Shown in pieces: positions 15,410 to 24,105 of a DNA stretch of 64,000 nt. Origin of the DNA: Streptomyces sp. NBC_00536 (GTDB taxonomy: Bacteria > Actinomycetota > Actinomycetes > Streptomycetales > Streptomycetaceae). The notes under the pieces were generated by a model, which worked only from the letters and a program-made list of their open reading frames with translations, did no database searches and was not told where the DNA came from. The translations under genes were made by a program, and so were the position numbers. Within the stretch, counting starts at the first letter, position 1. Every line of letters begins with the position of its first letter. The stretch lies in the NCBI RefSeq assembly GCF_036346295.1, contig NZ_CP107820.1:124001-188000 (forward strand). Direction: 5' to 3'.

Positions 15410-16659
15410 ACCGGCGTCACCACCACGGAGGAGTTGTGGCCGCCGAACCCGAAGGAGTTCGTGATCGCGGGCCCCGGCCGGACGGCGCGCGGCGCGCCGT
15501 GGACGACGTCGATGTCCATTCCTGGCTCCAGCTGTTCGAGGTTGGCGGTGGGCGGCACCTCGCAGTGCCGCATGGCCTGCACGGTGGCGATGAGTTCGAC
15601 GGCGCCTGCGGCGCCGATGAGGTGGCCGATGACGGACTTGGGGGCGGTGACGGGGGGCTGCGCGGTGCCGAACACCTTGGTGAGGGCGGCGGCCTCGGAG
15701 CGGTCGTTGTACGGGGTGGAGGTGCCGTGCGCGTTGACGTGCACGATGTCGGTGGGGTCGAGGCCCGCGTCGGCGATGGCCCCGGCCATGGCGGCGGCGG
15801 CTCCGGCGCCGTCGGGCAGCGGCATCGCCAGGTGGTGGGCGTCGGCGGTGGCGGCGTACCCGGCGACCAGGCCGTAGGTCTTCGCGCCGCGGGCCCGGGC
15901 GTCGTCGAGGCGTTCCAGGACGACGAACCCGGCGCCCTCGCCCATCACGAACCCGTCGCGGTCCACGTCGAAGGGACGTGAGGCGTGCTCGGGGTCGTCG
16001 TTGCGCAGCGAGACGGCGTTGAGGTTGCCGAAGCCGGCCAGGGTGACCGGGGTGAGCGTGTGCTCGCAGCCCCCGGCGAGGACGAGGTCGGCGCGGCCGG
16101 TCTGGAGGAGCATCAGGGCGTGGCCGATGGCGTCGGCGCCGCTGGCGCAGGTGTTGGCGACGGTGAGGGCGGGGCCGGTCCAGCCGAGCCGGATGGCGAT
16201 CTGGGCGGCCGCCGCGTTGGGCATGGTCATCAGCGGCATGAGCGGGTTGACCCGGGCCGGTCCGGCCTCGGTGTAGTGGGCGGACTCCAGGTCGCTGGTG
16301 GCACGGCCGCCGACGGCGTTGCCGACGACGATGGCGGTGCGGCCGGCCTCGGCGGCCGGTGATCCGGCGTCGCGGTGGGCGGCGAGGGCGGCGGCCGTGC
16401 CGTAATGGGCGAAGGGGTCCATCCGGCGGGCCTCCTTGGCGGGGACCAGCCCCGCCAGCTCCTCCAGACCGCGGACGCGGCAGCCGATGCGGACCCGGTG
16501 GCGGCTGAGGTCGAGGTGGGTCAGCTCGGCCGCGGTGGACCGGCCGGTCCGCAGCGTGCTCCACAACTCGTCCGGGGTGCACCCGCCGGGGGTGACCACG
16601 CCCATGCCGGTGATGGCTACGGGCGGCTGCGCCGAACTGCCCCTGGACGATCCAGGCAT
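15406..16659 (-). CDS. FabF-type beta-ketoacyl-ACP synthase (KAS II)
   Basis: 417-residue condensing enzyme with Cys171 (N-T-C-A-S-G), His311 (N-A-H-G-T-S-T), Lys341 and His346 (K-S-V-I-G-H). ATG 16659 is preceded by GAGGAG; the frame stays open upstream but those residues are not KS-like. No chain-length factor lies beside it, so it acts as a homodimeric FabF-like elongase. With KAS III, ketoreductase, MaoC and ACP it gives a small dedicated fatty acid synthase that feeds the cluster. Confidence 0.9.
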   Translation of the reverse strand: MPGSSRGSSAQPPVAITGMGVVTPGGCTPDELWSTLRTGRSTAAELTHLDLSRHRVRIGCRVRGLEELAGLVPAKEARRMDPFAHYGTAAALAAHRDAGSPAAEAGRTAIVVGNAVGGRATSDLESAHYTEAGPARVNPLMPLMTMPNAAAAQIAIRLGWTGPALTVANTCASGADAIGHALMLLQTGRADLVLAGGCEHTLTPVTLAGFGNLNAVSLRNDDPEHASRPFDVDRDGFVMGEGAGFVVLERLDDARARGAKTYGLVAGYAATADAHHLAMPLPDGAGAAAAMAGAIADAGLDPTDIVHVNAHGTSTPYNDRSEAAALTKVFGTAQPPVTAPKSVIGHLIGAAGAVELIATVQAMRHCEVPPTANLEQLEPGMDIDVVHGAPRAVRPGPAITNSFGFGGHNSSVVVTPV

Positions 16660-16715
16660 GTCTCTCCTCGGTGACGGGTGCGGGAGGCGGGAGGGTGGGG
16701 CCGGTGAGCGCGGGG

Positions 16716-17927
16716 TCAGATGATCCGGCACTCGCGGGCGGACTTGATGAAGGCCTCGGCGGCGAAGTCGATGTCCGCCTTGGTGTGCGCGGCGGTGATG
16801 GCGATCCGCAGCCGGGCCAGGTCGTTGGGGACGGCCGGCGTGACCACCGGGAGGCCGATGACCCCGTTCTTGCGGCAGGTGGTCGCGTAGTCGTAGGCGG
16901 CCTCGTCGGACCCGGCGATGATCGGGACGACGGCGGTCTCGCTGTCGACGGTGCTCATCCCGGCGTCGTGGAGCATGCCGCGGAAGCGCGCCGACTCCTG
17001 CTGGATGAACTCGACCCGCTCCGGCTCGCGCTGGAGCACCCGCAGGGACTCCAGGGCGGCGGCGGCCTGGGCCGGGCCGAGGGCGGCGGAGAAGAGGAAG
17101 GGGCGGGCGGCGTACTTCAGGTGGTGGACCAGCTCCGCGGAGCCCGCGACCCAGCCGCCCATGGAGGGGATGGCCTTGGAGAGGGTGCCGAGCTTGATGT
17201 CGACCTTCACCTCGTGGTCGAAGTGCTCCTCGATGCCCCTGCCGGTGGCGCCGATGACACCGAGCGCGTGGGCCTCGTCGACCATCAGCAGCGCGTTGTG
17301 GGCGTCGCAGACCTTGCGCAGCTCCACGAGGGGGGCGATGTCGCCGTCCATGGAGTAGACGCTGTCGACGATGACCAGGCGGACCCCGGTGTCGGGGGCG
17401 GCGGCCAGCCGGCGCTCCAGGTGCGCCACGTCGTTGTGGCGGAAGCGGGTGACGGTGGCGCCGGAGAGCTTGCAGCCGTCGACGATGCTGGCGTGGTCGT
17501 ACTTGTCGATGAAGACGGTGTCGCCGGGGCCGACGATGGCGCCGACGGTGCCCACGTTCGCCGCGTAGCCGGAGCCGAAGACGAGGGCCTTCTCGCGGCC
17601 CGCGAACCGGGCGACCTCCGCCTCCAGTTCCTCGTGCAGCGGGGTCGAGCCGGCCAGGGCGCGCACCCCGTGGTTGCCGGTGCCGTAGAGGTCCACGGCG
17701 GCCTTGGCGGCCGAAACCACCCGTTCGTCACCGGCGAGGCCGAGGTAGCTGTAGCCGGACATCATCAGCAGCCGCTGGCCGTCCTGGTCCGCGTACGCCG
17801 AGTCCCGCTCCACCGTGTATGCGACGAAGCTGTTCTTGCGGTTGGGCTCGTACTCAAGGGACCGGACGCGGTCCCGGAAGTAGGCCAGCTTCGGCTCCAG
17901 GCGGTCCCAGGCGGCGGATGCGTTCAC
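16716..17927 (-). CDS. Alpha-oxoamine synthase (PLP)
   Basis: 403-residue PLP enzyme of the AONS/KBL/ALAS family. Lys251 in G-T-L-S-K-A is the Schiff-base lysine and D217 in V-D-E-A-H holds the pyridine nitrogen. These enzymes condense an acyl thioester with an amino acid with loss of CO2, giving an aminoketone. GTG 17927 has GAGGAG 6 bases upstream. It is the first gene of the long leftward operon and lies beside a ketosynthase, so acyl-ACP is the likely acyl donor, as in prodiginine and saxitoxin type pathways. The amino acid partner is unknown. Confidence 0.9.
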   Translation of the reverse strand: MNASAAWDRLEPKLAYFRDRVRSLEYEPNRKNSFVAYTVERDSAYADQDGQRLLMMSGYSYLGLAGDERVVSAAKAAVDLYGTGNHGVRALAGSTPLHEELEAEVARFAGREKALVFGSGYAANVGTVGAIVGPGDTVFIDKYDHASIVDGCKLSGATVTRFRHNDVAHLERRLAAAPDTGVRLVIVDSVYSMDGDIAPLVELRKVCDAHNALLMVDEAHALGVIGATGRGIEEHFDHEVKVDIKLGTLSKAIPSMGGWVAGSAELVHHLKYAARPFLFSAALGPAQAAAALESLRVLQREPERVEFIQQESARFRGMLHDAGMSTVDSETAVVPIIAGSDEAAYDYATTCRKNGVIGLPVVTPAVPNDLARLRIAITAAHTKADIDFAAEAFIKSARECRII

Positions 17928-18027
17928 GTGCTTCTCCTCGTCGTGATCGTCCGGCGGACCCGGAACTCCATCGGTGCCCTGCCGTTCTTCCGGCTGGGCT
18001 CTAGTGGAATTCCATTAAGACGCGTCG

Positions 18028-18045
18028 GCGCAATGACGACGCAAC
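18028..18045 (-). promoter_or_regulatory. SARP-box-like repeat before the long operon
   Basis: On the minus strand this reads GTTGCGT-cgtc-ATTGCGC: two similar heptamers with a 4-bp spacer, an 11-bp period, about 100 bp upstream of the oxoamine synthase start. The same pattern occurs at 21323-21340 and 21394-21411. Confidence 0.55.
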
Positions 18046-18119
18046 AGCGGGATTCGAGCGGGGCGATAGCGCGGCGCGACCTGGCATTTCATTCGCGAAG
18101 GAATGTTTGCCGGGCTCTG

Positions 18120-18167
18120 TTGACACGCGGAGAAGGCCCGAAGGTATCTTCGAACCGCACGCGAACC
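18120..18167 (+). promoter_or_regulatory. SARP gene promoter region with heptamer repeat
   Basis: TTGACA at 18120-18125 is a perfect -35 hexamer; TATCTT at 18145-18150 is a weak, slightly distant -10. Just downstream TCGAACC-gcac-GCGAACC (18150-18167) is another 7+4+7 direct repeat, possibly autoregulatory. The rest of the 282-bp divergent gap (17928-18209) shows no gene. Confidence 0.45.
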
Positions 18168-18209
18168 AGGGGGACACGGCCGGAAGTCGACCGTTTCGGA
18201 GAGTGCATA

Positions 18210-19139
18210 GTGCTGATCAGACTCGTAGGCCTTGTCACGATCGAGCCGGACGGAGCCCCGCCACAGCACCTCTCCAGCGCCCAGGCGCAGGTGGCGTTCG
18301 CCCGTCTCCTCCTCGAACGGGCAGGGGGCACCGAACGTGACCAACTGGCCGAGACCGTATGGCCCGAGGGACTGCCCGACACCTGGGCCTCGGCGCTGCG
18401 CAGCGTCGTGAGCCGGGTACGGACCTTCGTCACCACCCCGCAGGACCAGCCGGGGGTGACGCCCCTGATCGCGCAGGGCGGCCGGTACGTGCTGCGGATA
18501 CCGCAGGACGCCGCCGTGGACGTGGAGTGCGCGGAGACGGCGGTCGCGGAGGCGGCCGAGGCGTACGCGGAGGGCGCCTACGCGGTGGCCCAGCAGCTGG
18601 CGGCCGGCGCGGTCTCGAACCTGCGCGGCTCGTTCCTGCCCTCGCACGAGGGGGACTGGGTCAACGCGGTGCGCGAGCAGCTGGAGGAGCTGCGGCTCAA
18701 GGCGCTGGAGATGGCGAGCCTGTCCTCGTCCGCGCTGGGCGACCAGCACCACGCCCTGCGGTACGCCGAGGAGGCGGTGCGGCGGGCTCCGTTCCGCGAG
18801 AGCGCGTACCGCTGCCGGATGGCGGCGCACACCCGGGCGGGCAACCGCGCCGAGGCGCTGCGCAGCTACCAGCAGCTGCGCGAGGTGCTGGCGGAGGAGC
18901 TGGGGATCGATCCGGCGCCGGAGACGGAGGCGGCGTACCTGGACCTGCTGCGCACGCCGGAGCCGCGGCCCGCGGCGCGGCCGTTCGCGGTCCTGGACCC
19001 GTTCCTGATGGGCATGTTCGAGGTGGACCGGGCGGCGGCCCCGCAGCCGTGCTCGCTGTCGGACCACGGCTGCGTGACGCACCCGACGGCGGCGGGTCCG
19101 GCGGCCGCGCGGCCGGCCGCCTCCCACCCCGCGGCGTAG
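18210..19139 (+). CDS. SARP-family pathway activator
   Basis: 309 residues: an OmpR-like winged-helix DNA-binding domain (about 1-95, with S-S-A-Q-A-Q-V-A-F-A-R-L-L-L), then a bacterial transcriptional activation domain (about 100-250, ending L-G-I-D-P-A-P-E-T-E), as in ActII-ORF4. GTG 18210 has GGAG 8 bases upstream. It is transcribed away from the oxoamine synthase operon, at the centre of the cluster, and is its likely switch. I saw no TTA codon. The C-terminus is a short Ala/Pro-rich tail. Confidence 0.92.
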   Translation: MLIRLVGLVTIEPDGAPPQHLSSAQAQVAFARLLLERAGGTERDQLAETVWPEGLPDTWASALRSVVSRVRTFVTTPQDQPGVTPLIAQGGRYVLRIPQDAAVDVECAETAVAEAAEAYAEGAYAVAQQLAAGAVSNLRGSFLPSHEGDWVNAVREQLEELRLKALEMASLSSSALGDQHHALRYAEEAVRRAPFRESAYRCRMAAHTRAGNRAEALRSYQQLREVLAEELGIDPAPETEAAYLDLLRTPEPRPAARPFAVLDPFLMGMFEVDRAAAPQPCSLSDHGCVTHPTAAGPAAARPAASHPAA

Positions 19140-19149
19140 GACACGCCGA

Positions 19150-19189
19150 ACGGCCCCGGCCACCCTGGGGGGTTGGGGGCCGGGGCCGT
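19150..19189. terminator. Bidirectional terminator
   Basis: Perfect 12-bp arms ACGGCCCCGGCC and GGCCGGGGCCGT between the convergent SARP and ketoreductase genes. Confidence 0.75.
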
Positions 19190-19239
19190 CCTGGCGCGGG
19201 GACCGTCGTACGCGGGGACCGTCGCACGCGCGCGCCGGG

Positions 19240-19992
19240 TCAGGTGATCGACACGCCGCTGTCGATGCTGATGACCTGGCCGGTCATGCAGTCCTGGTCC
19301 AGGAACAGGCCGGCGCTGCGCGCGACCTCCTCGACCGTCACGAACCGCGGGATGGGGGCCTTGTCCTCCATGCCCTCGATCACCCGGTCCGGCAGGTCCT
19401 TCGTCATCCCCGTGATCATGAACCCCGGGGACAGCGCGTTCACCGTGACGCCGCGCCGGCCGCACTCCGACGCGAGCGTGCGGGTGAAGCCGATCAGGCC
19501 CGCCTTGGACGCCGAGTACGCCGTCTGCCCGGCCGTCGCGATGATGCCCGACGGGGAGACGATGTTGATCACCCGGCCCCAGCGCTGCCGCAGCATGGCC
19601 GGGACCGAGGCCCGGGCCGTGTGGAAGGACCCGATCAGATTGGTCTGGATGACCTGCGCCCAGTCCGCCGGGTTCTGCATCGCCATGAGGCCGTCCTTGC
19701 GGATGGCCCCGTTGTTGACGAGTACGTCGACGGGCCCGAGCGCGGCGGTGATCTCCGCGTACATCCCCTGGACCGTCTCCCAGGAGCCGACGTCGCCCGT
19801 GACCAGCACGGACGGGTTCGTCAGCTTCTCCTGGACCGCCACCGCCGCGTCGCGCGAACTGTTGTAGTGCACCGCGACCCGGCAGCCCAGGGCGTCCAGC
19901 TCCAGCGCCAGCGCCTGGCCGAGACCGCCCGAGGCGCCGGTGACGAGCGCGACCGGGGACTCGGGCCGCTGGCCCGCACTCTTGTTGCTCAT
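19240..19992 (-). CDS. FabG-type 3-oxoacyl-ACP reductase
   Basis: 250-residue classical SDR. T-G-A-S-G-G-L-G binds NADP(H), N-N-G-A-I follows, and the catalytic set is Ser in N-I-V-S-P-S-G with Y-S-A-S-K. It ends with the I-S-I-D-S-G-V-S FabG signature. The ATG overlaps the KAS III stop (ATGA). It reduces the beta-keto group of each chain-extension round before MaoC dehydration. Confidence 0.88.
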   Translation of the reverse strand: MSNKSAGQRPESPVALVTGASGGLGQALALELDALGCRVAVHYNSSRDAAVAVQEKLTNPSVLVTGDVGSWETVQGMYAEITAALGPVDVLVNNGAIRKDGLMAMQNPADWAQVIQTNLIGSFHTARASVPAMLRQRWGRVINIVSPSGIIATAGQTAYSASKAGLIGFTRTLASECGRRGVTVNALSPGFMITGMTKDLPDRVIEGMEDKAPIPRFVTVEEVARSAGLFLDQDCMTGQVISIDSGVSIT

Positions 19993-20975
19993 GCTGCCGC
20001 ACCGCCCCATTCCATCAGGATCGAACCCCATGTCATACCGGCGCCGAACCCGGCCAGCAGGACCTTGTCACCGGCCTTGATCCGGCCCTCGTCGAGGGCC
20101 TCCGCCAGCGCGATCGGGATGGAACCCGACGCCGTGTTGCCGTACTTCTGGAGGTTGGTGATCAGCGCCTCCTGGCGCAGCCCGGTGTGGGACATGATCG
20201 AGTTGATGATCCGGATGTTCGCCTGGTGCGGCACCACGTGGTCCACGTCGGCCGCGTCCACCTTGGCGCTCTCCAGCGTCTCGCGCACCGTACGGACGGT
20301 GTAGCGGACGGCGTTGAGGTAGATCTCGTTGCCGTTGATCTGCGCGTAGTGCAGACCCGCGTCGAGCGTCTCCTGGGTGGTCGGCATCCGGCTGCCGCCC
20401 GCGAGCACCTTCAGGGATCCGGTGCAGGAGCCGTCGGCGCCCAGGTTCCAGGCCTTGACCCGGTTCTCCGGCCCGGCCTGGAGGACGACGGCGCCCGCGC
20501 CGTCGCCGACCAGGATGGACAGGTCCCGGTCGGCCGGGTTGGCCGTCAGGGTGTGGGTGTCGGAGCCGATCAGCAGGATCGGCCGGGGGTCGATCGCGAT
20601 GAGGGCCATCGCGGAGACGAGCCCGTAGACGAAGCCCGCGCACTCCGAGTTGACGTCGTGCGCGCTCCCGGCGATGCCGAGTTCGTGGTGGACGAACGCG
20701 GAGGTCGCCGGGGACGGCTGCTCCGGAGTCGCCGTGGCGACGATGAGGTGGGCGATGTCGGCGCCGGTCAGGCCCGCCTTGTCCAGAGCGCGCCGGCCGG
20801 CCTCGACGGCCAGGGAGACGGTGGTCTGCCCCGGATCCACCGCCCGCCGCTCACGGATCCCGCAGCGGCTGACGACCCAGTGCTCGTCCACGCCGAAGCG
20901 CTCCGCGAGTTCCGCACTGGTGACGACGCGCTCGGGTACGGACATGCCCCACCCGGTGATGTCGAAGCCGGTCAC
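19989..20975 (-). CDS. KAS III (FabH-type) ketosynthase
   Basis: 328 residues with the FabH triad Cys112 (N-S-E-C-A-G-F), His250 (V-P-H-Q-A-N) and Asn280 (G-N-T-A-S-G-S). FabH enzymes start chains by condensing an acyl-CoA with malonyl-ACP, so this sets the starter unit. S-E-C-A in place of the common A-A-C-S suggests a specialised starter. GTG 20975 follows a G-rich SD. Second gene of the leftward ACP-KAS III-ketoreductase unit. Confidence 0.9.
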   Translation of the reverse strand: MTGFDITGWGMSVPERVVTSAELAERFGVDEHWVVSRCGIRERRAVDPGQTTVSLAVEAGRRALDKAGLTGADIAHLIVATATPEQPSPATSAFVHHELGIAGSAHDVNSECAGFVYGLVSAMALIAIDPRPILLIGSDTHTLTANPADRDLSILVGDGAGAVVLQAGPENRVKAWNLGADGSCTGSLKVLAGGSRMPTTQETLDAGLHYAQINGNEIYLNAVRYTVRTVRETLESAKVDAADVDHVVPHQANIRIINSIMSHTGLRQEALITNLQKYGNTASGSIPIALAEALDEGRIKAGDKVLLAGFGAGMTWGSILMEWGGAAA

Positions 20976-20995
20976 GTGCTTCCCCTCGCCCTCTG

Positions 20996-21250
20996 TTACG
21001 CCTGCGCCGGGACGAGCTCGACGATCTTCGCGTAGACATCACGCAGAGTCGTCGTGTCGTCGAGGTCCGCGAAGAGCGACTCGTCGGCCGGGATGTGCGG
21101 GTAGTTGGTCTGGAATCCGTACAGCCACTCCATCAGGTCCAGCGAGTCGACGTCCGCGATGTGCTGGAGCGGGGCGTCGGGGCTGACCTCTGCGGCACCC
21201 GAAACGGCCTCGAGCTGGCTCGCCAGTTCTTCGATGGTGGGCAGCGACAT
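20996..21250 (-). CDS. Acyl carrier protein
   Basis: 84 residues, ACP fold with the phosphopantetheine serine in D-V-D-S-L-D-L-M near residue 38. ATG 21250 is used; the open frame upstream is not ACP-like. First gene of its unit, behind a promoter carrying the cluster's direct repeat. It is the probable scaffold for the fatty acyl chain; the PCP at 12739 would carry the amino acid. Confidence 0.9.
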   Translation of the reverse strand: MSLPTIEELASQLEAVSGAAEVSPDAPLQHIADVDSLDLMEWLYGFQTNYPHIPADESLFADLDDTTTLRDVYAKIVELVPAQA

Positions 21251-21309
21251 GGGGTCGGTCCTCTCTCGGCAGTGCAACTCGGCAGTGCGTCTTGGTTTTC
21301 GACAGCGAT

Positions 21310-21425
21310 GAAAACCCCGGGCCCGCAAGGAAGGCGCAACACGGCCTCCCACCACCCCCTCGGCACCCCCTTTTTCCAGCGGATTCGGACCGTGTTGCGC
21401 ATGCCTTGCGCGTCATCGGGTTTTC
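21310..21425. promoter_or_regulatory. Mirror-image divergent promoter with two SARP-like boxes
   Basis: Between the ACP and the methyltransferase two arms of 35 and 36 bp are inverted copies of each other: GAAAACCC, 6-7 variable bases, CGCAAGG, 3 bases, GCGCAACACGG. Read outwards, each arm contains a heptamer pair with a 4-bp spacer: GTTGCGC-cttc-CTTGCGG (21340-21323, minus) and GTTGCGC-atgc-CTTGCGC (21394-21411, plus). This looks like one activator site duplicated to serve each direction. Confidence 0.6.
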
Positions 21426-21509
21426 TCGGACGCGAATTCAGATCGGACGGCCCCGCCGGACAGCCAGGGCCCCGCCGGACAGCCCCGGACAGCCAGGAAT
21501 GAGGATCAG

Positions 21510-22406
21510 ATGACAACGGTCGCCCCCAAGTCGGTGGACCCCGAGGTCGATGCGATCAGGCACCACTACGAGGTCAGCAACGATTTCTACCGGCTGCTGC
21601 TGGGCCCCACGATGATGTACTCCGGCGGCTACTGGGAGGACGGCGAGGACCTCGTCGCCACCCTCGACGAGGCGCAGGAGCGCAAGCTCGACAAGTTCGC
21701 GGAACTCGCGGGCGTCCGCGCCGGCGGCGCCCAGCGGGTCCTGGACATCGGCTGCGGCTGGGGCACCATGCTCAACCGCCTCACCACCGTCCACGGCGCC
21801 GAAGAGGCCGTCGGCCTGACCCTGTCGCGCACCCAGGAAGCCTTCATCGACGGGCTGAAGAACCCGAAGATCACCACGCTGGTCGAGAGCTGGGCCGACT
21901 ACAAGGTCGCCGACGACAGCGAGAAGTACGACGCGGCGTTCTGCATCAACGCGCTGGAGCACTTCGTCTCCTCGGCGCTGCCGCCGAAGGAGCGCACCAA
22001 GCGCTACCGGTACTTCTTCCAGCAGGTCGCGAACACGCTCAAGCCGGGCGCCAAGTTCGTGCTGCACACCATGACCGCCGAGGCGCTGCCGATGAACCGC
22101 GCGCTCCTCGACGACCTGAAGTTCCTGCAGCGGTCCGAGTTCAAGGACTGCCACATCCCGCACCTGCACGAGCTGGCCGCGGGCGCCGAGGGTCTCTTCG
22201 AGATCGACGAGATCGTCAACGAGCGCGAGTCCTTCGCGATGGCCTGCCGCGCCTGGCTGGTGCTGCTCGCCGAGCGCCGGGACGAGGCCGTCGCCCTGGA
22301 GGGCGAGGAGGTCGTGGCCCGCTTCGAGCGCTACCTCGACATCTTCGCGTACACCCTCGAAGACAAGTTCTTCAACAACTTCCGCGTGACCATCACGCGC
22401 CGCTAG
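21510..22406 (+). CDS. Cyclopropane-fatty-acid-synthase-like SAM methyltransferase
   Basis: 298 residues. H-H-Y-E-V-S-N-D-F-Y near the N-terminus and the SAM motif V-L-D-I-G-C-G-W-G are typical of the CFA/mycolic acid synthase family, followed by L-S-R-T-Q-E and A-L-E-H-F. Such enzymes add a methyl or methylene to an alkene, or methylate an activated carbon. It is coupled to the BVMO: its TAG stop is inside the BVMO's AGGAGG. It probably tailors the unsaturated chain or heterocycle. Confidence 0.87.
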   Translation: MTTVAPKSVDPEVDAIRHHYEVSNDFYRLLLGPTMMYSGGYWEDGEDLVATLDEAQERKLDKFAELAGVRAGGAQRVLDIGCGWGTMLNRLTTVHGAEEAVGLTLSRTQEAFIDGLKNPKITTLVESWADYKVADDSEKYDAAFCINALEHFVSSALPPKERTKRYRYFFQQVANTLKPGAKFVLHTMTAEALPMNRALLDDLKFLQRSEFKDCHIPHLHELAAGAEGLFEIDEIVNERESFAMACRAWLVLLAERRDEAVALEGEEVVARFERYLDIFAYTLEDKFFNNFRVTITRR

Positions 22407-22415
22407 GAGGCCGAC

Positions 22416-23981
22416 GTGACGAGCATTCTCGAACCGGCCAAGGACGGCGGAGCCCGCCCGACGACCGAGGCGGCCGCCAAGGGCCGCGGACCGACCCGGC
22501 ATCTGCGGGTCGCCGTCATCGGTACCGGGTTCTCGGGCCTGGGTACCGCCATCCGGCTGCTGCAGTCGGGCATCGACGACTTCCTGGTGTTCGAACGGGC
22601 CGATGAGGTCGGTGGCACCTGGCGCGACAACAGCTATCCGGGTTGTGCGTGCGACGTCATGTCCCACCTGTACTCCTTCTCGTTCGCCCAGAACCCGAAC
22701 TGGAAGTCCACCTTCGGCAAGCGCGACGAGCTGTACGCGTACCTGCGCGACACCGCCGACCGCTTCGGCGTCCGCCCGCACATCCGCTTCGGGCACGAGC
22801 TGGTCTCCGCCCGCTGGGACGACGGCGAGCGGCACTGGAAGGTCGAGACCTCGCAGGGCGACTACACCGCGCAGGTCCTGGTCACGGGCACCGGCTACCT
22901 CAGCGAGCCGGCCGTCCCGAACATCAAGGGGCTCGCGGACTTCGAGGGCAAGGTCTTCCACTCCTCGCGGTGGGACCACGACCACGACCTGACCGGGCGC
23001 CGCGTCGCGGTCATCGGTACGGGCGCCTCCGCGATCCAGTTCGTCCCGCAGATCCAGCCGGACGTCGAGCGCCTGGACCTCTACCAGCGCACGCCCCCGT
23101 GGGTCGGCCCGAAGAACGACAAGCCGACCAGCGCGACGCAGGCCAAGCTGCTGCGCTCGATGCCCGGCTACCAGAACTTCCGGCGGAACTTCAACATGTG
23201 GGGCCGGGAGATCCTGGCCTTCGTGATGGCCCGCCCGAAGGTCGCCGGGAAGATGCAGAAGATGGCGAGCGACCACCTCAAGAAGTCGGTGCCGGACGAG
23301 GCGCTGCGCGCCAAGCTGACCCCCGACTACGTGATGGCCTGCAAGCGGCTGCTGTTCTCGAACACCTGGTACCCGGCGATCCAGCAGCCCAACGTGGACC
23401 TGGTCACCGACGGGATCGCCGAGGTCCGCGCCAAGTCCATCGTGGGCGAGGACGGGGTCGAGCGCGAGGTCGACACCATCATCCTGGGCACCGGTTTCCA
23501 GGCCACCGACCGTCCGGTCGCGCGCCGGATCTGGGGCCGGGACGGCGTACAGCTGCGCGACGCGTGGAAGCGGGAGGGCATGTCGGCCCACCGGGGCACC
23601 ACGATCGCCGGGTTCCCGAACCTGTTCATGCTGCTGGGCCCGAACACCACGCTGGGGCACTCGTCCCAGGTCGTGATGATCGAGGCGCAGATCAACTACG
23701 TCGTGGACGCGCTGAAGCAGATCGAGAAGCGCGGTCTGTCCAGCGTCGAGGTCCGCAAGGAAGCGCAGGCGGCCTGGAACAAGGCCCTCGACGCCAAGCT
23801 CGACGGCTCGGTGTGGAACGCGGGCAACTGCCAGAGCTGGTACCTCGACGAGAACGGGCGCAACCCGTCCATCTGGCCGACGTACACCTGGCGCTTCCGC
23901 AACCAGACCAAGCGCTTCGACCTGAGCGAGTACCAGCTCGCCTCGCAGGTGCGCACGACGAAGCCGGTGCCGCAGCAGTAG
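22416..23981 (+). CDS. Baeyer-Villiger-type flavin monooxygenase
   Basis: 521-residue BVMO with G-T-G-F-S-G (FAD), GGTWRDN, the fingerprint F-E-G-K-V-F-H-S-S-R-W-D and G-T-G-A-S-A (NADPH). GTG 22416 is 5 bases after AGGAGG. It is paralogous to the BVMO at 615-2195. Its place between the methyltransferase and the FAD oxidase suggests late oxidation of a ketone, perhaps the aminoketone made by the oxoamine synthase. BVMO-driven ring contraction is known in pyrrolizidine pathways, but that role is only a possibility here. Confidence 0.88.
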   Translation: MTSILEPAKDGGARPTTEAAAKGRGPTRHLRVAVIGTGFSGLGTAIRLLQSGIDDFLVFERADEVGGTWRDNSYPGCACDVMSHLYSFSFAQNPNWKSTFGKRDELYAYLRDTADRFGVRPHIRFGHELVSARWDDGERHWKVETSQGDYTAQVLVTGTGYLSEPAVPNIKGLADFEGKVFHSSRWDHDHDLTGRRVAVIGTGASAIQFVPQIQPDVERLDLYQRTPPWVGPKNDKPTSATQAKLLRSMPGYQNFRRNFNMWGREILAFVMARPKVAGKMQKMASDHLKKSVPDEALRAKLTPDYVMACKRLLFSNTWYPAIQQPNVDLVTDGIAEVRAKSIVGEDGVEREVDTIILGTGFQATDRPVARRIWGRDGVQLRDAWKREGMSAHRGTTIAGFPNLFMLLGPNTTLGHSSQVVMIEAQINYVVDALKQIEKRGLSSVEVRKEAQAAWNKALDAKLDGSVWNAGNCQSWYLDENGRNPSIWPTYTWRFRNQTKRFDLSEYQLASQVRTTKPVPQQ

Positions 23982-24009
23982 GTCCCCACCGGTCCCCACC
24001 GTTCCACCG

Positions 24010-24043
24010 GGCGCGCGTACGGACGTACGGACGTACGCGCGCC
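24010..24043 (+). terminator. Terminator after the BVMO
   Basis: Perfect 12-bp arms GGCGCGCGTACG and CGTACGCGCGCC. The stop of transcription here implies that the FAD oxidase has its own promoter. Confidence 0.65.
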
Positions 24044-24105
24044 GTTCACACAGGTCACGCACGTCACGTATGCACGTACGCCATGGAATCGGGAGACGTA
24101 CGCAG

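Noticed and set aside
12739..17927. Calling the cluster a prodiginine (red) cluster
   Set aside because: No bipyrrole ligase, no PKS-oxoamine fusion proteins and no clear prolyl code; the Trp and Ect homologues do not occur there.
16671..18209. N-terminal extension of the SARP gene over the oxoamine synthase
   Set aside because: Antisense to a clear PLP enzyme; the SARP fold begins at GTG 18210 with an SD.
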